Positions 5,684 through 13,858 of a stretch of 14,437 nt of DNA are shown here, one piece after another. The stretch covers positions 1 through 14,437 of the forward strand of contig JAENXO010000020.1 of assembly GCA_016649455.1 (NCBI GenBank), in the 5' to 3' direction. The notes under the pieces are model-generated. The model was given only the letters and a program-made list of their open reading frames with translations. It was not told where the DNA came from and did no database searches. The position numbers were made by a program, and so were the translations under genes. Each line of letters starts with the position of its first letter. Position 1 is the stretch's first letter. The DNA is from Gemmatimonadota bacterium (lineage in GTDB: Bacteria; Gemmatimonadota; Gemmatimonadetes; Palauibacterales; Palauibacteraceae).

Positions 5684-8110
5684 GTGAAGCAGCCGATTCT
5701 GCCCGGGCCGGGTGCATCCGATCTTCCGAGTCGAACCGAGAGACGGACGATTCTGGTCGCCGCGGGCTTGCTGGCAGCAGCGTCATTCGTACTCTTCTGG
5801 CCCGTCCTGTTCGGCGGCCGAACCCTGTTCGGCAGGGACATTACTCCGTTCTTCTACCCGATGAAGCACGTGCTGGTCGAGTCGATTCGATCCGGGACCG
5901 TGCCGTTCTGGAATCCGGGGATCGTGAACGGAGAGCCGTTCTTCGCATCGCTGCAGCCCGGGGTCCTGTATCCGGGAAGCCTGCTGCTATACCTGCTTCC
6001 GCTGTCGGTGTCTTTCGATTGGCTTGTGGTGCTCCACTTTCCACTCGCGGGTGTGGGGCTCTTCCTGCTCCTCAGGCGCTGGGGCCGGTCACCGGCCGCG
6101 GCATGGGTAGGCGCTGCTGCATTCATGCTCGGCGGGTATCTCGTTTCAATCGGGAATTTCCCCAACAATCTGCAGACCGTGGCGTGGATACCGTGGCTGT
6201 TCCTTGCATGGGACAGGGTTCTCGAGCGGATATCGGGCACGCGAGTGGCCGCTTTCGCCGGCGTGTGCGCCGTCGCCTTTCTCGGCGGCGAACCGCAGAT
6301 GCTGGGAATCGCCCTTGTCCTGATTCTCGTGCATGGACTGTTGCGAGTCGAACAACGGCCGGCGAGCCGCGGCCGGCAATTGTTCGGTTTCGCGGTCGGC
6401 GGTGTCGTGGCGCTCGCGCTGGTGGCCGTTCAGCTCGTTCCGTTTATCGAGTACGTGCTCAATTCGGTCCGCGCGATGCCGGTCGGGCTGGACTACGCGT
6501 CCTCGCGCTCCCTGGAATTCACCGGGATGTCGCACCTGGTAGCACCGCCGGTGCTCGACGCTGGCGCCCACGGTTTTACCACCCGATTCCTCGCGGCCAC
6601 TGAAGTACCCTGGATTCTCAGTGCCTATCCGGGAGCCGTTACCGTAGCCCTCGCGCTGGTCGGCCTCGGCGGGGCAGGGAGGAGACGAGCAGTATTCTGG
6701 GTCGGCTCGGCGATGCTTGGGGTGCTGCTAGCCCTGGGTGCGAACGGGATGCTGTATCGGCTGCTGTTCGATGCTATCCCGGTGTTCCAGGCATTTCGAT
6801 ATCCGGAAAAATTCCTCGTGCTTCCGGCGCTGGCCTGTCCGATTCTCGCCGCTTGGGGTGCGGATGCCGCGATCAGCGGCGGGAGTAAGACTCGGGGGCC
6901 TGTGGTCCTGGCCGGAGTGGCGGTCGCGTACGGAGCTGTCTTCCTGGTGCTGGCGGCGGCTCCTGACATCCTTGTACGGGCGTGCGCCGGAGTACTGGAC
7001 GGAATTCGCCTGTGCGCGAACGCGCAGGAGTCGGCCCGCCTGTATGCGGGGACTGTGGGGCGCATCGCCTTGCTTGCGGCTCTGGCGGCCGCCGCAGTGG
7101 CAGTCGGCGGACGGGGCAAGCTTCGACCGGAGGCGGTCGTCGGGTTGCTCGGAATACTCGTTTCGGCAGACCTGATCGCCGCCCATGCGAGTGTGAACCC
7201 ATCGGTAGAGTCGCGGATCTACGACGAGCCTGTCTGGCCGGCACAGGTGTTGACTGAGCTTGGAGTCGATCCCGAAGCGTACCGATTCCGCGGGACTTCA
7301 CACCGTGCAGGTATGGGGAGCATCGTTACGGTTCCAGGCGCCCTGGAGTTGTCAAATCTGTATCTCGACCTCCAGACCATGGGTCCGAACGTCGGTCAGT
7401 TGTATGGCTTCATGCACCAGGACGGTCTTCAGGGAGTGGAACTTCGGTCTGTCGCGATGACGAACGACGCGGCACTCAATGGTTGGGCTGACGACCCTGT
7501 CCGATTTCTTCGAGCGATGAATGTTCGATGGTACGCTGATCCCACGACGACCGCAGACTCCCTGGGACAGTTGCGCCTGGTCGCCCGCCACCCGGACCTC
7601 CCTCTGCGGCTGTTCGAGGTACCAGACCCTTTGCCTCGCGTCTGGCTCGCGTCACAGTGGGAGGAGGCGCCAAACGCCGCGCAGGCCCTGCTCCGGACGC
7701 TGGAGTCCGGTTTCCCACTTGGAAAGAGGGTCGTACTCGAGGACAACCCGGACGCGGCGATCCCCGGCGTTTCCGGTCGAATTGTGGCGGTCGAGTACGA
7801 GCAGAATCGGATCCGGGTACGGACGACGACGGGCGGCCCGATGGTGCTGGTGGTGAATGACAGGCACTACCCGGGCTGGACGGTGCAGGTGAACGGAGAC
7901 CCGGCTGCCATGCTCCGAGCGTCCGGGATCTTCCGCGCCGTGGTTGTTCCGGCAGGGGAGAGCGTGGTGGAAATGAAGTTCCGGCCGACCGGGCTGCTGC
8001 CCGGGGGCATATGTAGCCTGGTCGGGCTCGGCACGCTCGGTTTCCTGTTGCTGTCGCCGTCGGGCAGGCGGTACATCGACCTCGACCAGATCGCCCGGGA
8101 GCGGGCGTGA
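5684..8110 (+). CDS. YfhO-family GT-C membrane glycosyltransferase
   Basis: YfhO-family proteins are polytopic GT-C enzymes; in Bacillus and Listeria a YfhO protein transfers sugars from a polyprenyl phosphate to lipoteichoic acid on the outer membrane face. The 808-aa product has about a dozen hydrophobic segments. A first TM (about 23-41) is followed by the loop GRDITPFFYP, whose Asp52 is the likely catalytic acid, and then GTVPFWNPGIVNGEPFFA, the family's WNP/G-PF signature. FRYPEK lies at 371-376. A large extracytoplasmic C-terminal domain carries HYPGW at about 728-732, then a final TM and a short tail. The frame is open further upstream, but that extension runs through the terminator hairpin. 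GTG at 5684 (GGAG just before it) is therefore preferred; TTG at 5675 is the alternative. The next gene overlaps its stop by 4 nt. The acceptor is unknown. Confidence 0.85.
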   Translation: MKQPILPGPGASDLPSRTERRTILVAAGLLAAASFVLFWPVLFGGRTLFGRDITPFFYPMKHVLVESIRSGTVPFWNPGIVNGEPFFASLQPGVLYPGSLLLYLLPLSVSFDWLVVLHFPLAGVGLFLLLRRWGRSPAAAWVGAAAFMLGGYLVSIGNFPNNLQTVAWIPWLFLAWDRVLERISGTRVAAFAGVCAVAFLGGEPQMLGIALVLILVHGLLRVEQRPASRGRQLFGFAVGGVVALALVAVQLVPFIEYVLNSVRAMPVGLDYASSRSLEFTGMSHLVAPPVLDAGAHGFTTRFLAATEVPWILSAYPGAVTVALALVGLGGAGRRRAVFWVGSAMLGVLLALGANGMLYRLLFDAIPVFQAFRYPEKFLVLPALACPILAAWGADAAISGGSKTRGPVVLAGVAVAYGAVFLVLAAAPDILVRACAGVLDGIRLCANAQESARLYAGTVGRIALLAALAAAAVAVGGRGKLRPEAVVGLLGILVSADLIAAHASVNPSVESRIYDEPVWPAQVLTELGVDPEAYRFRGTSHRAGMGSIVTVPGALELSNLYLDLQTMGPNVGQLYGFMHQDGLQGVELRSVAMTNDAALNGWADDPVRFLRAMNVRWYADPTTTADSLGQLRLVARHPDLPLRLFEVPDPLPRVWLASQWEEAPNAAQALLRTLESGFPLGKRVVLEDNPDAAIPGVSGRIVAVEYEQNRIRVRTTTGGPMVLVVNDRHYPGWTVQVNGDPAAMLRASGIFRAVVVPAGESVVEMKFRPTGLLPGGICSLVGLGTLGFLLLSPSGRRYIDLDQIARERA

Positions 8111-9819
8111 ATCCGCCAGGCATCGATGGGATGAAGGTGAATTCGGTCACGTCGCCACCGCGCGGCGCCGTGAGTGCAATGGCACTTGCGTTCTTCATCG
8201 TCGCCATGGTCGCGATGTTCGCGACCCAGCGAGATTACGGGGTCGTGAGCGATGTCTCGAACTACTTCTTCAACTCCATCCGTCAGCTGGCGTGGTTTGA
8301 GGACCTGTGGCAGGCGCTGCTCGACGGTCAGCCGAGCGCGGCCCTGAATCGCGAGTCGGTTCTCGAGCATTGGCGAGTGGACCCGGCGCGCATTCCGCAT
8401 CCACCCCTGTCGCGGGAGATCAGTGGTCTAAGCTGGCTCCTGTTTCGTGATGTGTTCGACACCGTGGGAGCGTATCGGGTCGGCGTCATGCTCGCCTATG
8501 CGGCGCTCACGGCTGCCTGCGCGACGTTCACGGCGAATTCTTCCGGCTCGATCACGGCCGGAGTCGGTGCCGGACTCACGGTCCTCACCATGCCGGTGCT
8601 GTTCGCCCACGGGCACTTTGCGCATACAGATCTGTTCCTGGCGGCGTTCTGGTTTGCCTCCGCCTCCTGCCTGTACCGTTGGGTGGAGGATTCCCGGCCG
8701 GCCATGCTCTTTACAGCGGGCCTGCTGCTCGGGGCAGCGTTGGCCACGAAGTTCACTGGCCTCCTTCTCGCACCGGTTCTGGGGTTGTGGCTGGTATTGC
8801 GGAGACCTCGCGATGCCGCGTGGGCGATTCTCATTCTCGCGGTGTGCGCCGCGGCTGTGTTCTTCCTGTCAAATCCGGTGTTGTGGGTCGATCCGAAGCT
8901 GGGGATCGCCGACTACTTCGGGGCAGGCCTGGAGCGGGCGGAGGGTATCGGTGGGAGGATCCAGACCCAGTATTTCGGTCAATTCTACACGTACCGGGGT
9001 CCATGGCACTATCCATTCGTGTGGACGGCGATCGTGATTCCGCCGACCCTGCTCCTGTCCATCGTGGCGGGCCTGTTCGACCGACGCCGCTGGGGAGTGA
9101 TTGGTTTCTGTCTGCTGAACGCGGCGGTGTTGTATGCGGCGCTGCTGATGCCCTCCGCCCCCATGCACGACGGAGTGCGGCTGTTTCTCGCGGCGTTTCC
9201 ATTCTTCGCCGTCCTGTCGGGAATCGGCGTCGCCTTCCTGGCGGACAGGCTCGGCCAGCTGCTTCCGTCCAACTACAGACCGAAGATGCCCCTGGTGACG
9301 GCGGTGGTGCTGCTCGCTCTCTTCCTGCCGGCCGCGGGAGCAGTCGTTCGAACCCACCCTTATCAACTGTCGTACTTCAACCTGCTGATCGGGGGAATCC
9401 ACGGAGCAGCCGAAAAGGGACTCGAGGTCACGAATCTCAAGGAAGTTCTCAACGACGAGGCGCTGGAGGATCTCTCGGCATTGATCCCGGATGATGCGGT
9501 CCTCGATGCCGGGTTCCTGTTCGAGGAGATCTGTTTCTATCAGAATCTGGACCGAGCGCCTCGCGGCTGGTCAGTTGAAGTCGAATGGCCCCGCAGTGAT
9601 CCCGTCGGATCGAAGCTGAACCTGATTTGCGCGGGCGACCCGGTCAGGGCACCCGCGGCCGTGGACCGGCCGTCAGGAACGCCAGACTTTCTCCTGGTCC
9701 TCAACCGAAAGGCCATGTGGCGCCCCATGGAGTTGGCGATCAATGGACAGAATGCTCAACCGTATTACCAGGTGAAGCTCGACGGCGTGCCCCTGCTGAG
9801 CTTGTATCGCCTGCAATGA
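8107..9819 (+). CDS. ArnT/PMT-like (GT39-type) membrane glycosyltransferase, paralogue 1
   Basis: A GT-C fold protein expected to transfer a sugar from a polyprenyl-phosphate donor to an acceptor outside the cytoplasmic membrane. The 570-aa product has an N-terminal TM (about 22-40) and a first periplasmic loop with GVVSDVSNYF; Asp49 is in the place of the catalytic acid. Further landmarks are HPP (98-100), HFAHTD (170-175), TKFTG (214-218), HDGVR (354-358) and HPYQLSYFN (417-425). About ten further hydrophobic helices and a soluble C-terminal domain follow. The GTG at 8107 overlaps the previous stop (GTGA) and has GGGAG 5 nt upstream, indicating coupled translation. An ATG at 8131 is a less likely start. 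Every landmark recurs in order in the next gene, so the two arose by duplication. Here the acidic pair after the first TM is D-V rather than D-E, which may alter activity or specificity. Confidence 0.82.
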   Translation: MNPPGIDGMKVNSVTSPPRGAVSAMALAFFIVAMVAMFATQRDYGVVSDVSNYFFNSIRQLAWFEDLWQALLDGQPSAALNRESVLEHWRVDPARIPHPPLSREISGLSWLLFRDVFDTVGAYRVGVMLAYAALTAACATFTANSSGSITAGVGAGLTVLTMPVLFAHGHFAHTDLFLAAFWFASASCLYRWVEDSRPAMLFTAGLLLGAALATKFTGLLLAPVLGLWLVLRRPRDAAWAILILAVCAAAVFFLSNPVLWVDPKLGIADYFGAGLERAEGIGGRIQTQYFGQFYTYRGPWHYPFVWTAIVIPPTLLLSIVAGLFDRRRWGVIGFCLLNAAVLYAALLMPSAPMHDGVRLFLAAFPFFAVLSGIGVAFLADRLGQLLPSNYRPKMPLVTAVVLLALFLPAAGAVVRTHPYQLSYFNLLIGGIHGAAEKGLEVTNLKEVLNDEALEDLSALIPDDAVLDAGFLFEEICFYQNLDRAPRGWSVEVEWPRSDPVGSKLNLICAGDPVRAPAAVDRPSGTPDFLLVLNRKAMWRPMELAINGQNAQPYYQVKLDGVPLLSLYRLQ

Positions 9820-11468
9820 ATCTCCCGGGATTGACCTCGGTAATTCGAAGAGGGGCGAGCTGGCGAGCGCGGGCTCTGTGGACGGCCGCGCTCGCGGTGA
9901 TCGCGCTTGCCTGGCTCATTCCCGACCTCGAACGCCCGGGCGTGAGCTGGGATGAGCCCGAATATTTCTCGTCAGCGCGGCGGATTCAGACCTGGGTTGC
10001 GGACCTGGTGGCGGATCCAGCTGCTGCGCTTCAGCCTGACGCCGTCAGGGCCGCCTGGGATCCCCCCGAGCGCGACTACTTCAATCCTCACCCACCCGTG
10101 TACAAGGAGGGCATGGCCCTGTCGGAGGCCCTGTTCGGCCGGGCGCTCGGCCCCGTGGCTGGATTCCGGCTTTCCTCCGCATTTCTGTTCGCCATTCTCA
10201 TCGCGGCAGTCGCGTGGACCGTGTCCGGCGCCGCAGGGATCACAGCCGGGGTCTCCGCCGGAGTTTCTCTGCTGCTGATGCCAAGGGTGTTCGGCCACGC
10301 GCATCTTGCCGCCACGGACATGCCTCTCGCCTGCTTCTGGACGGTTGCGACTCTTGCGTTCGCCGCTTTCCTGCGTCGCGGTGGGGGGTGGCGTCTCGCG
10401 CTGGCCGCCGTGGCCCTGGGCCTTGCGATGGGCACCAAGTTCACGGGCTGGCTGCTTCCTGTGCCGCTGCTCGCGTGGGCAGTTCTCGAGCGCCGCTGGT
10501 GGCGCTGGTTCGTCCTCGTTCCGGGTGCTCTTCTGGTATGGTATGCAGTCGTGCCGACCGCCTGGCACGATCCGTTGGATGTCGCCGTCAGGCTATTCGG
10601 TGAAAGCCTGAACCGGGGCCGGGCGACTCCATTTACCACATTCTATTTTGGGACGGTGTACCCATACGTCGTACCGTGGCATCAGCCGTTCGTGATGACG
10701 CTCATCACGGTTCCGGTCGGAATTCTGTCGCTGTCCCTGATCGGCGCGATTGACTCCTTCCGGAGTCGGACAATTCTCCGACCGGACGATTCCAGGGTCG
10801 CCCTGGCCCGTCTAAGTCTACTCCAGATCGGTTTCTTCCTGTCGCTGATGGCACTGCCGAGTTCGCCGAATCATGACGGAGTCAGACTCTTCCTGCCGCT
10901 GTTCCCGTTCATGGCCGTGCTCGGCGGGTTGGGCTTCGCGCGACTCATCGGCTTCATGGGCGAGAGACTCGAGCAGCACGGGGCTCTGGTCGGCGGGCTC
11001 CTGCTCGGAATCGTGTTCTTCTTTCCGGCCTGGCGGCAGACGACCCGTATTTCGCCGTACTACCTGTCCTACTACAACGAGCTGATCGGCGGACTGCCGG
11101 GTGCGGCACGTTCCGGCATGGAGGTCTCCTATTGGTATGATGCAATTACGCCGGAATTCCTTGCCCGGGTCGAACAGGAGCTTCCAGAGGGAGCGGCTGT
11201 CATGACCTGGCCGACCTGGAAGTACTTCGAGGAGCTTCAGGCCATGGGGCTTTTGAGATCGGATATTCGCGTCGGCCAGGAGTGGCCGTCACCGTACCTT
11301 TTGCTGCTCGCCCGCAAGTCCACGCTGCTGCCGCCGTTCCTGGGTGTGTACGAGAACGTTCAGCCGGTACTGGCTGTGGAGCTGGACGGAGTAGAGCTGG
11401 CGGCCCTGTATGTCTGGTCGAAGGACCCGGAGATGATCTCCCCGGAACCGGAAGGAGACGAACATTGA
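9816..11468 (+). CDS. ArnT/PMT-like (GT39-type) membrane glycosyltransferase, paralogue 2
   Basis: Tandem paralogue of the preceding gene and the more canonical of the two. The 550-aa product has a first TM at about 20-36, then GVSWDEPEYF with the acidic pair Asp46-Glu47 typical of active GT-C enzymes of this family. HPP (92-94), HAHLAATD (161-168), TKFTG (207-211), HDGVR (353-357) and SPYYLSYYN (413-421) follow in the same order as in its neighbour. Its C-terminal domain (about 430-550) is soluble. The ATG at 9816 overlaps the previous stop as ATGA; a longer in-frame extension reaches far into the upstream gene and is rejected. Its likely role is transfer of a sugar from a lipid-phosphate donor to a protein, lipid or glycan acceptor. 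The adjacent GT2 gene is the obvious donor supplier. Confidence 0.84.
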   Translation: MNLPGLTSVIRRGASWRARALWTAALAVIALAWLIPDLERPGVSWDEPEYFSSARRIQTWVADLVADPAAALQPDAVRAAWDPPERDYFNPHPPVYKEGMALSEALFGRALGPVAGFRLSSAFLFAILIAAVAWTVSGAAGITAGVSAGVSLLLMPRVFGHAHLAATDMPLACFWTVATLAFAAFLRRGGGWRLALAAVALGLAMGTKFTGWLLPVPLLAWAVLERRWWRWFVLVPGALLVWYAVVPTAWHDPLDVAVRLFGESLNRGRATPFTTFYFGTVYPYVVPWHQPFVMTLITVPVGILSLSLIGAIDSFRSRTILRPDDSRVALARLSLLQIGFFLSLMALPSSPNHDGVRLFLPLFPFMAVLGGLGFARLIGFMGERLEQHGALVGGLLLGIVFFFPAWRQTTRISPYYLSYYNELIGGLPGAARSGMEVSYWYDAITPEFLARVEQELPEGAAVMTWPTWKYFEELQAMGLLRSDIRVGQEWPSPYLLLLARKSTLLPPFLGVYENVQPVLAVELDGVELAALYVWSKDPEMISPEPEGDEH

Positions 11469-12436
11469 GAACCCTCGACGCGATCGTCCCGATCTACAAC
11501 GAGGAAGCAATTCTCCCGGAGCTGCACCACAGGCTCACATCGGTGCTCGGCGGACTGCCGTACGACTGGAGAATTCTCTACGTGGACGACGGAAGCGCGG
11601 ACGGCTCGCCCGATCTCCTGGCGGACTATTCAGACCAGGATTCGAGGGTGTGCATCCTGCATCTAGCTCGCAATTTCGGACAGCAGCCCGCAATCGCCGC
11701 CGGGTTGGCTGCTTCGGACGCAGACGCCGTTGTCCTGCTGGACGGGGACCTCCAGGATCCGCCGGAAGTGATCCCGGACCTGGTCCGACGGTGGGAGGAT
11801 GGCTACGAGGTCGTGTTCGCCATAAAGGAGAAGCGAAAGGAATCCGCATTCAAGCGGGCGATGTTCGCGGCATTCTACCTGCTGCTTGGAAGGCTGAGTT
11901 CCGTCGAGATCCCGCCGAACGCCGGGAATTTCTCTCTCATGGATCGCTCGGTGGTAGACGCAGTCAACGCGATGCCGGAGCATCACCGGTACATCAGCGG
12001 ACTCCGGGCATATGCGGGTGGACGTCAGATTGGAGTCGTATTCGAGCGTGCCGCCCGACACGCCGGCGAGCCGAGGCAGTCTCCGCGAAAGCTCCTCCGT
12101 ATGGGGTTCGACGCGCTGTTCGCCTTTTCCGAGGTCCCGCTCCGCCTTGCGACGCTCGCGGGCTTCGTGGTCTCCGGGATCGCGTTCATCGTCCTGCTGA
12201 GGGTGCTGTGGGCCCGTCTGGTGTCGGGCACTGCGATCGAAGGATGGGCATCGGTGATGACCTCGGTCCTGTTCATCGGGGGAATCCAGTTGATCGCGAT
12301 TGGTGTGATCGGCGAGTACATAGGGCGCATCTACAACGAATCGAAGCGACGACCGGCCTGGATCGTGGCTCGCTCACGTAACCTGGCCCCGAGGCGCGAC
12401 GCACCCACGGCGGCGTCCGACGCACGAGTCGACTGA
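11465..12436 (+). CDS. GtrB/DPM1-like polyprenyl-phosphate glycosyltransferase (GT2)
   Basis: Enzymes of this type move a sugar from a nucleotide donor to a polyprenyl phosphate on the cytoplasmic face, making the lipid donor used by GT-C enzymes. The 323-aa product has a GT-A domain opening AIVPIYNEE (6-14), DDGS (41-44), LARNFGQQPAIAAG (67-80) and the metal-binding DGDLQDPPE (93-101). Two C-terminal TMs (about 229-249 and 264-287) are followed by GEYIGRIYNESKRRP, the usual end of GtrB/ArnC-type proteins. The start is TTG at 11465: AAGGAG (11452-11457) lies 7 nt upstream and the codon overlaps the previous stop as TTGA. The basic tail (from about 303) is unusual in length but not in kind. 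Which sugar is used cannot be read from the sequence. Confidence 0.93.
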   Translation: MRTLDAIVPIYNEEAILPELHHRLTSVLGGLPYDWRILYVDDGSADGSPDLLADYSDQDSRVCILHLARNFGQQPAIAAGLAASDADAVVLLDGDLQDPPEVIPDLVRRWEDGYEVVFAIKEKRKESAFKRAMFAAFYLLLGRLSSVEIPPNAGNFSLMDRSVVDAVNAMPEHHRYISGLRAYAGGRQIGVVFERAARHAGEPRQSPRKLLRMGFDALFAFSEVPLRLATLAGFVVSGIAFIVLLRVLWARLVSGTAIEGWASVMTSVLFIGGIQLIAIGVIGEYIGRIYNESKRRPAWIVARSRNLAPRRDAPTAASDARVD

Positions 12437-12443
12437 GATCTCC

Positions 12444-13259
12444 ATGGATCGCGAACAATACGACAAGCTGGCCTGGCTCGAGGACCGGTCATGGTGGTTC
12501 CGGCTCAAGCGGGAGATCGTGTTCGACTGGCTCGATCGGGAGCTGATACGCTCCGGAGTCTTGGGCGACCCGACCATTGTCGACCTGGGGTGCGGGGCCG
12601 GGGGAACTCTGACGCGTCTTCCGTTCGCCGCGACGGCGATCGGTCTCGAATACGACAACGAGGAGGTCCAGGAAGCGCAGCGCCGGGGAGTTCGCTGTCT
12701 GGTCCGGGGAAACGCGGGAACGTTACCGTTCCGCTCGGGCAGCTGTGATGCGATCCTGATGCTCGATGTGCTCGAGCACCTGGCAGACGATCGGAGCGCC
12801 CTGTCAGAAGCGCACCGGGCGCTCTCCAGGGACGGCTTTCTACTGGCCACCGTTCCTGCGCATCCCTTTCTCTGGTCCCCACATGACGAGGCGTTTCACC
12901 ACGAGCGCCGGTACCGAAGGCCGGAACTTACCGGGAAGCTCCTGGACGCGGGGTTTCACCTGTCGCGACTCTCGTACGCGTTCGCAACGGCTTTTCCGCT
13001 CGCCTGCCTGATCCGGCCTGCGAAGCGTCTTCTGGCGCGTGCCGGGATCGCTGACGATCGGGCCGATGACTTTCGCCTTCTCCCGGTGCAACTTGAAAAT
13101 CTAGCCTACGCGGTAACGCACTGGGAAGCCGTGTGGCTGAGAGAGCGCGCGTTGCCGTTCGGGCTCTCACTCGCGGTGGTGGCGCGAAAGGTACCACTCG
13201 CGGAGATCGACCGGGAGCGTTCGCCCCCAGCTGACTCGGGAGCGATGACGGCCGGATGA
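12444..13259 (+). CDS. Class I SAM-dependent methyltransferase of a glycan or lipid pathway
   Basis: The 271-aa soluble product has the Rossmann motif I VDLGCGAGG (46-54), an acidic motif II (GLEYD, 67-71) and LDVLEHLADD (108-117), typical of Methyltransf_11/23 proteins. Near its N-terminus SWWFRLKR (16-23) resembles the WWF-R motif of methyltransferases found in polysaccharide clusters. Two hydrophobic stretches (about 178-191 and 236-248) may aid membrane association. The ATG at 12444 lies 7 nt after the previous stop, so it belongs to the same transcription unit. A likely role is O-methylation of the sugar made or transferred by the neighbouring enzymes; the substrate could also be a lipid or quinone-like molecule. 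It is the last gene of the glycosylation block. The 66 nt after it contain an ACCCC/GGGGT inverted repeat but no clear terminator. Confidence 0.85.
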   Translation: MDREQYDKLAWLEDRSWWFRLKREIVFDWLDRELIRSGVLGDPTIVDLGCGAGGTLTRLPFAATAIGLEYDNEEVQEAQRRGVRCLVRGNAGTLPFRSGSCDAILMLDVLEHLADDRSALSEAHRALSRDGFLLATVPAHPFLWSPHDEAFHHERRYRRPELTGKLLDAGFHLSRLSYAFATAFPLACLIRPAKRLLARAGIADDRADDFRLLPVQLENLAYAVTHWEAVWLRERALPFGLSLAVVARKVPLAEIDRERSPPADSGAMTAG

Positions 13260-13325
13260 GTCCCAACCCCGAGAAACTGGGGTGGAGACCGGTAGCGTCA
13301 CGGGTGGGGAACGAGGGGAGAGACA

Positions 13326-13763
13326 GTGCGGCAGGCAGGGTATACGCTGGTGGAGCTCCTGATCGGACTGGTGCTGCTGAGTACGATATTCGCGCTCGGG
13401 TGGTCCGGGCTGCGTCGCGCACGCGACGCGGCTGCGCTCGAGGGGGCTGCGCGCTCCGTCATGCGTCAGTTGACGCTCGGAAGAAATATCGCCGTGGCCC
13501 GCCGCGAACCGGTCCGCCTCCGCGCCGGGCCGACCGATCTTGCCCTGTACGCGGCCGATGGAAGTCGCCTGTCCGCGCTGGACATAGGTCCGGGCGGAGA
13601 ACTTCCGGTCGACTCTGTCGATGTGCGACCATCCACGATCCGGTTCAATGCGCGAGGACACGCGGGCGCTGGCAGCATATACCTGTGGAAAGGCCGCCGA
13701 GGAATCCGTCTCGTATGCAATTTTCTGGGGAGGGTGAGGCGCGAGACAGTTTCAGCGCCATGA
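13326..13763 (+). CDS. fimT: FimT/GspH-type minor pseudopilin
   Basis: Minor pseudopilins prime pilus assembly and, in some species, FimT binds DNA during uptake. The GTG at 13326 follows a strong GGGGAG (13315-13320) at 5-nt spacing. The 145-aa precursor has a very short leader MRQAG, cleaved before YTLVELLIGLVLL, with Glu at mature +5. It continues with the GspH pattern: LGRNIAVARREPVRLR (51-66), STIRFNARGHAGAGSIYLW (103-121) and a terminal GRV (135-137). Tyr at +1 is acceptable. Its stop overlaps the ATG of the next small ORF by 4 nt. It is FimT rather than a second major pilin because of the C-terminal GspH-like strand pattern and pilV downstream. Confidence 0.9.
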   Translation: MRQAGYTLVELLIGLVLLSTIFALGWSGLRRARDAAALEGAARSVMRQLTLGRNIAVARREPVRLRAGPTDLALYAADGSRLSALDIGPGGELPVDSVDVRPSTIRFNARGHAGAGSIYLWKGRRGIRLVCNFLGRVRRETVSAP

Positions 13764-13858
13764 AGAATCGTCGGCCACGCCACGGATTCGGCGTTCTGCA
13801 CGCCTCCCGACCGCGATTGTCAGCGGTGGATCGGTATTCGGAGAGTCGGGTCAGGTGA
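13760..13858 (+). CDS. Possible 32-aa ORF wedged between fimT and pilV
   Basis: ATG at 13760 overlaps the fimT stop (ATGA), and the ORF's own TGA at 13856-13858 overlaps the GTG start of pilV (GTGA), so it exactly bridges the two genes. The predicted peptide is basic (8 Arg in 32) and begins MKNRRPRHGFGVLHAS. RHGF-GVL superficially resembles a prepilin cleavage site, but with His where Glu+5 should be and no hydrophobic helix. There is no good ribosome site close to the ATG, so translation would rely on coupling. It may be a coupling device carrying ribosomes from fimT to pilV, a decayed pseudopilin start, or no gene at all. Confidence 0.3.
   Translation: MKNRRPRHGFGVLHASRPRLSAVDRYSESRVR

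Noticed and set aside
7476..8207. Long antisense open frame opposite the YfhO-like gene
   Set aside because: Pro/Arg/Ser-rich shadow translation with no family features.
9627..9815. 63-residue extension of GT39 paralogue 2 into the upstream gene
   Set aside because: It overlaps the 3' end of paralogue 1 in another frame, is Arg/Pro-rich, and ATG 9816 forms a standard ATGA overlap.
11282..11464. Extension of the GT2 protein upstream of 11465
   Set aside because: It overlaps paralogue 2, the GT-A domain starts right after 11465, and AAGGAG is correctly placed for TTG 11465.
13260..13325. Terminator or promoter between the methyltransferase and fimT
   Set aside because: Only a 5-bp ACCCC/GGGGT stem without a T-tract and no convincing -35/-10 or -24/-12 pair; fimT may be cotranscribed.
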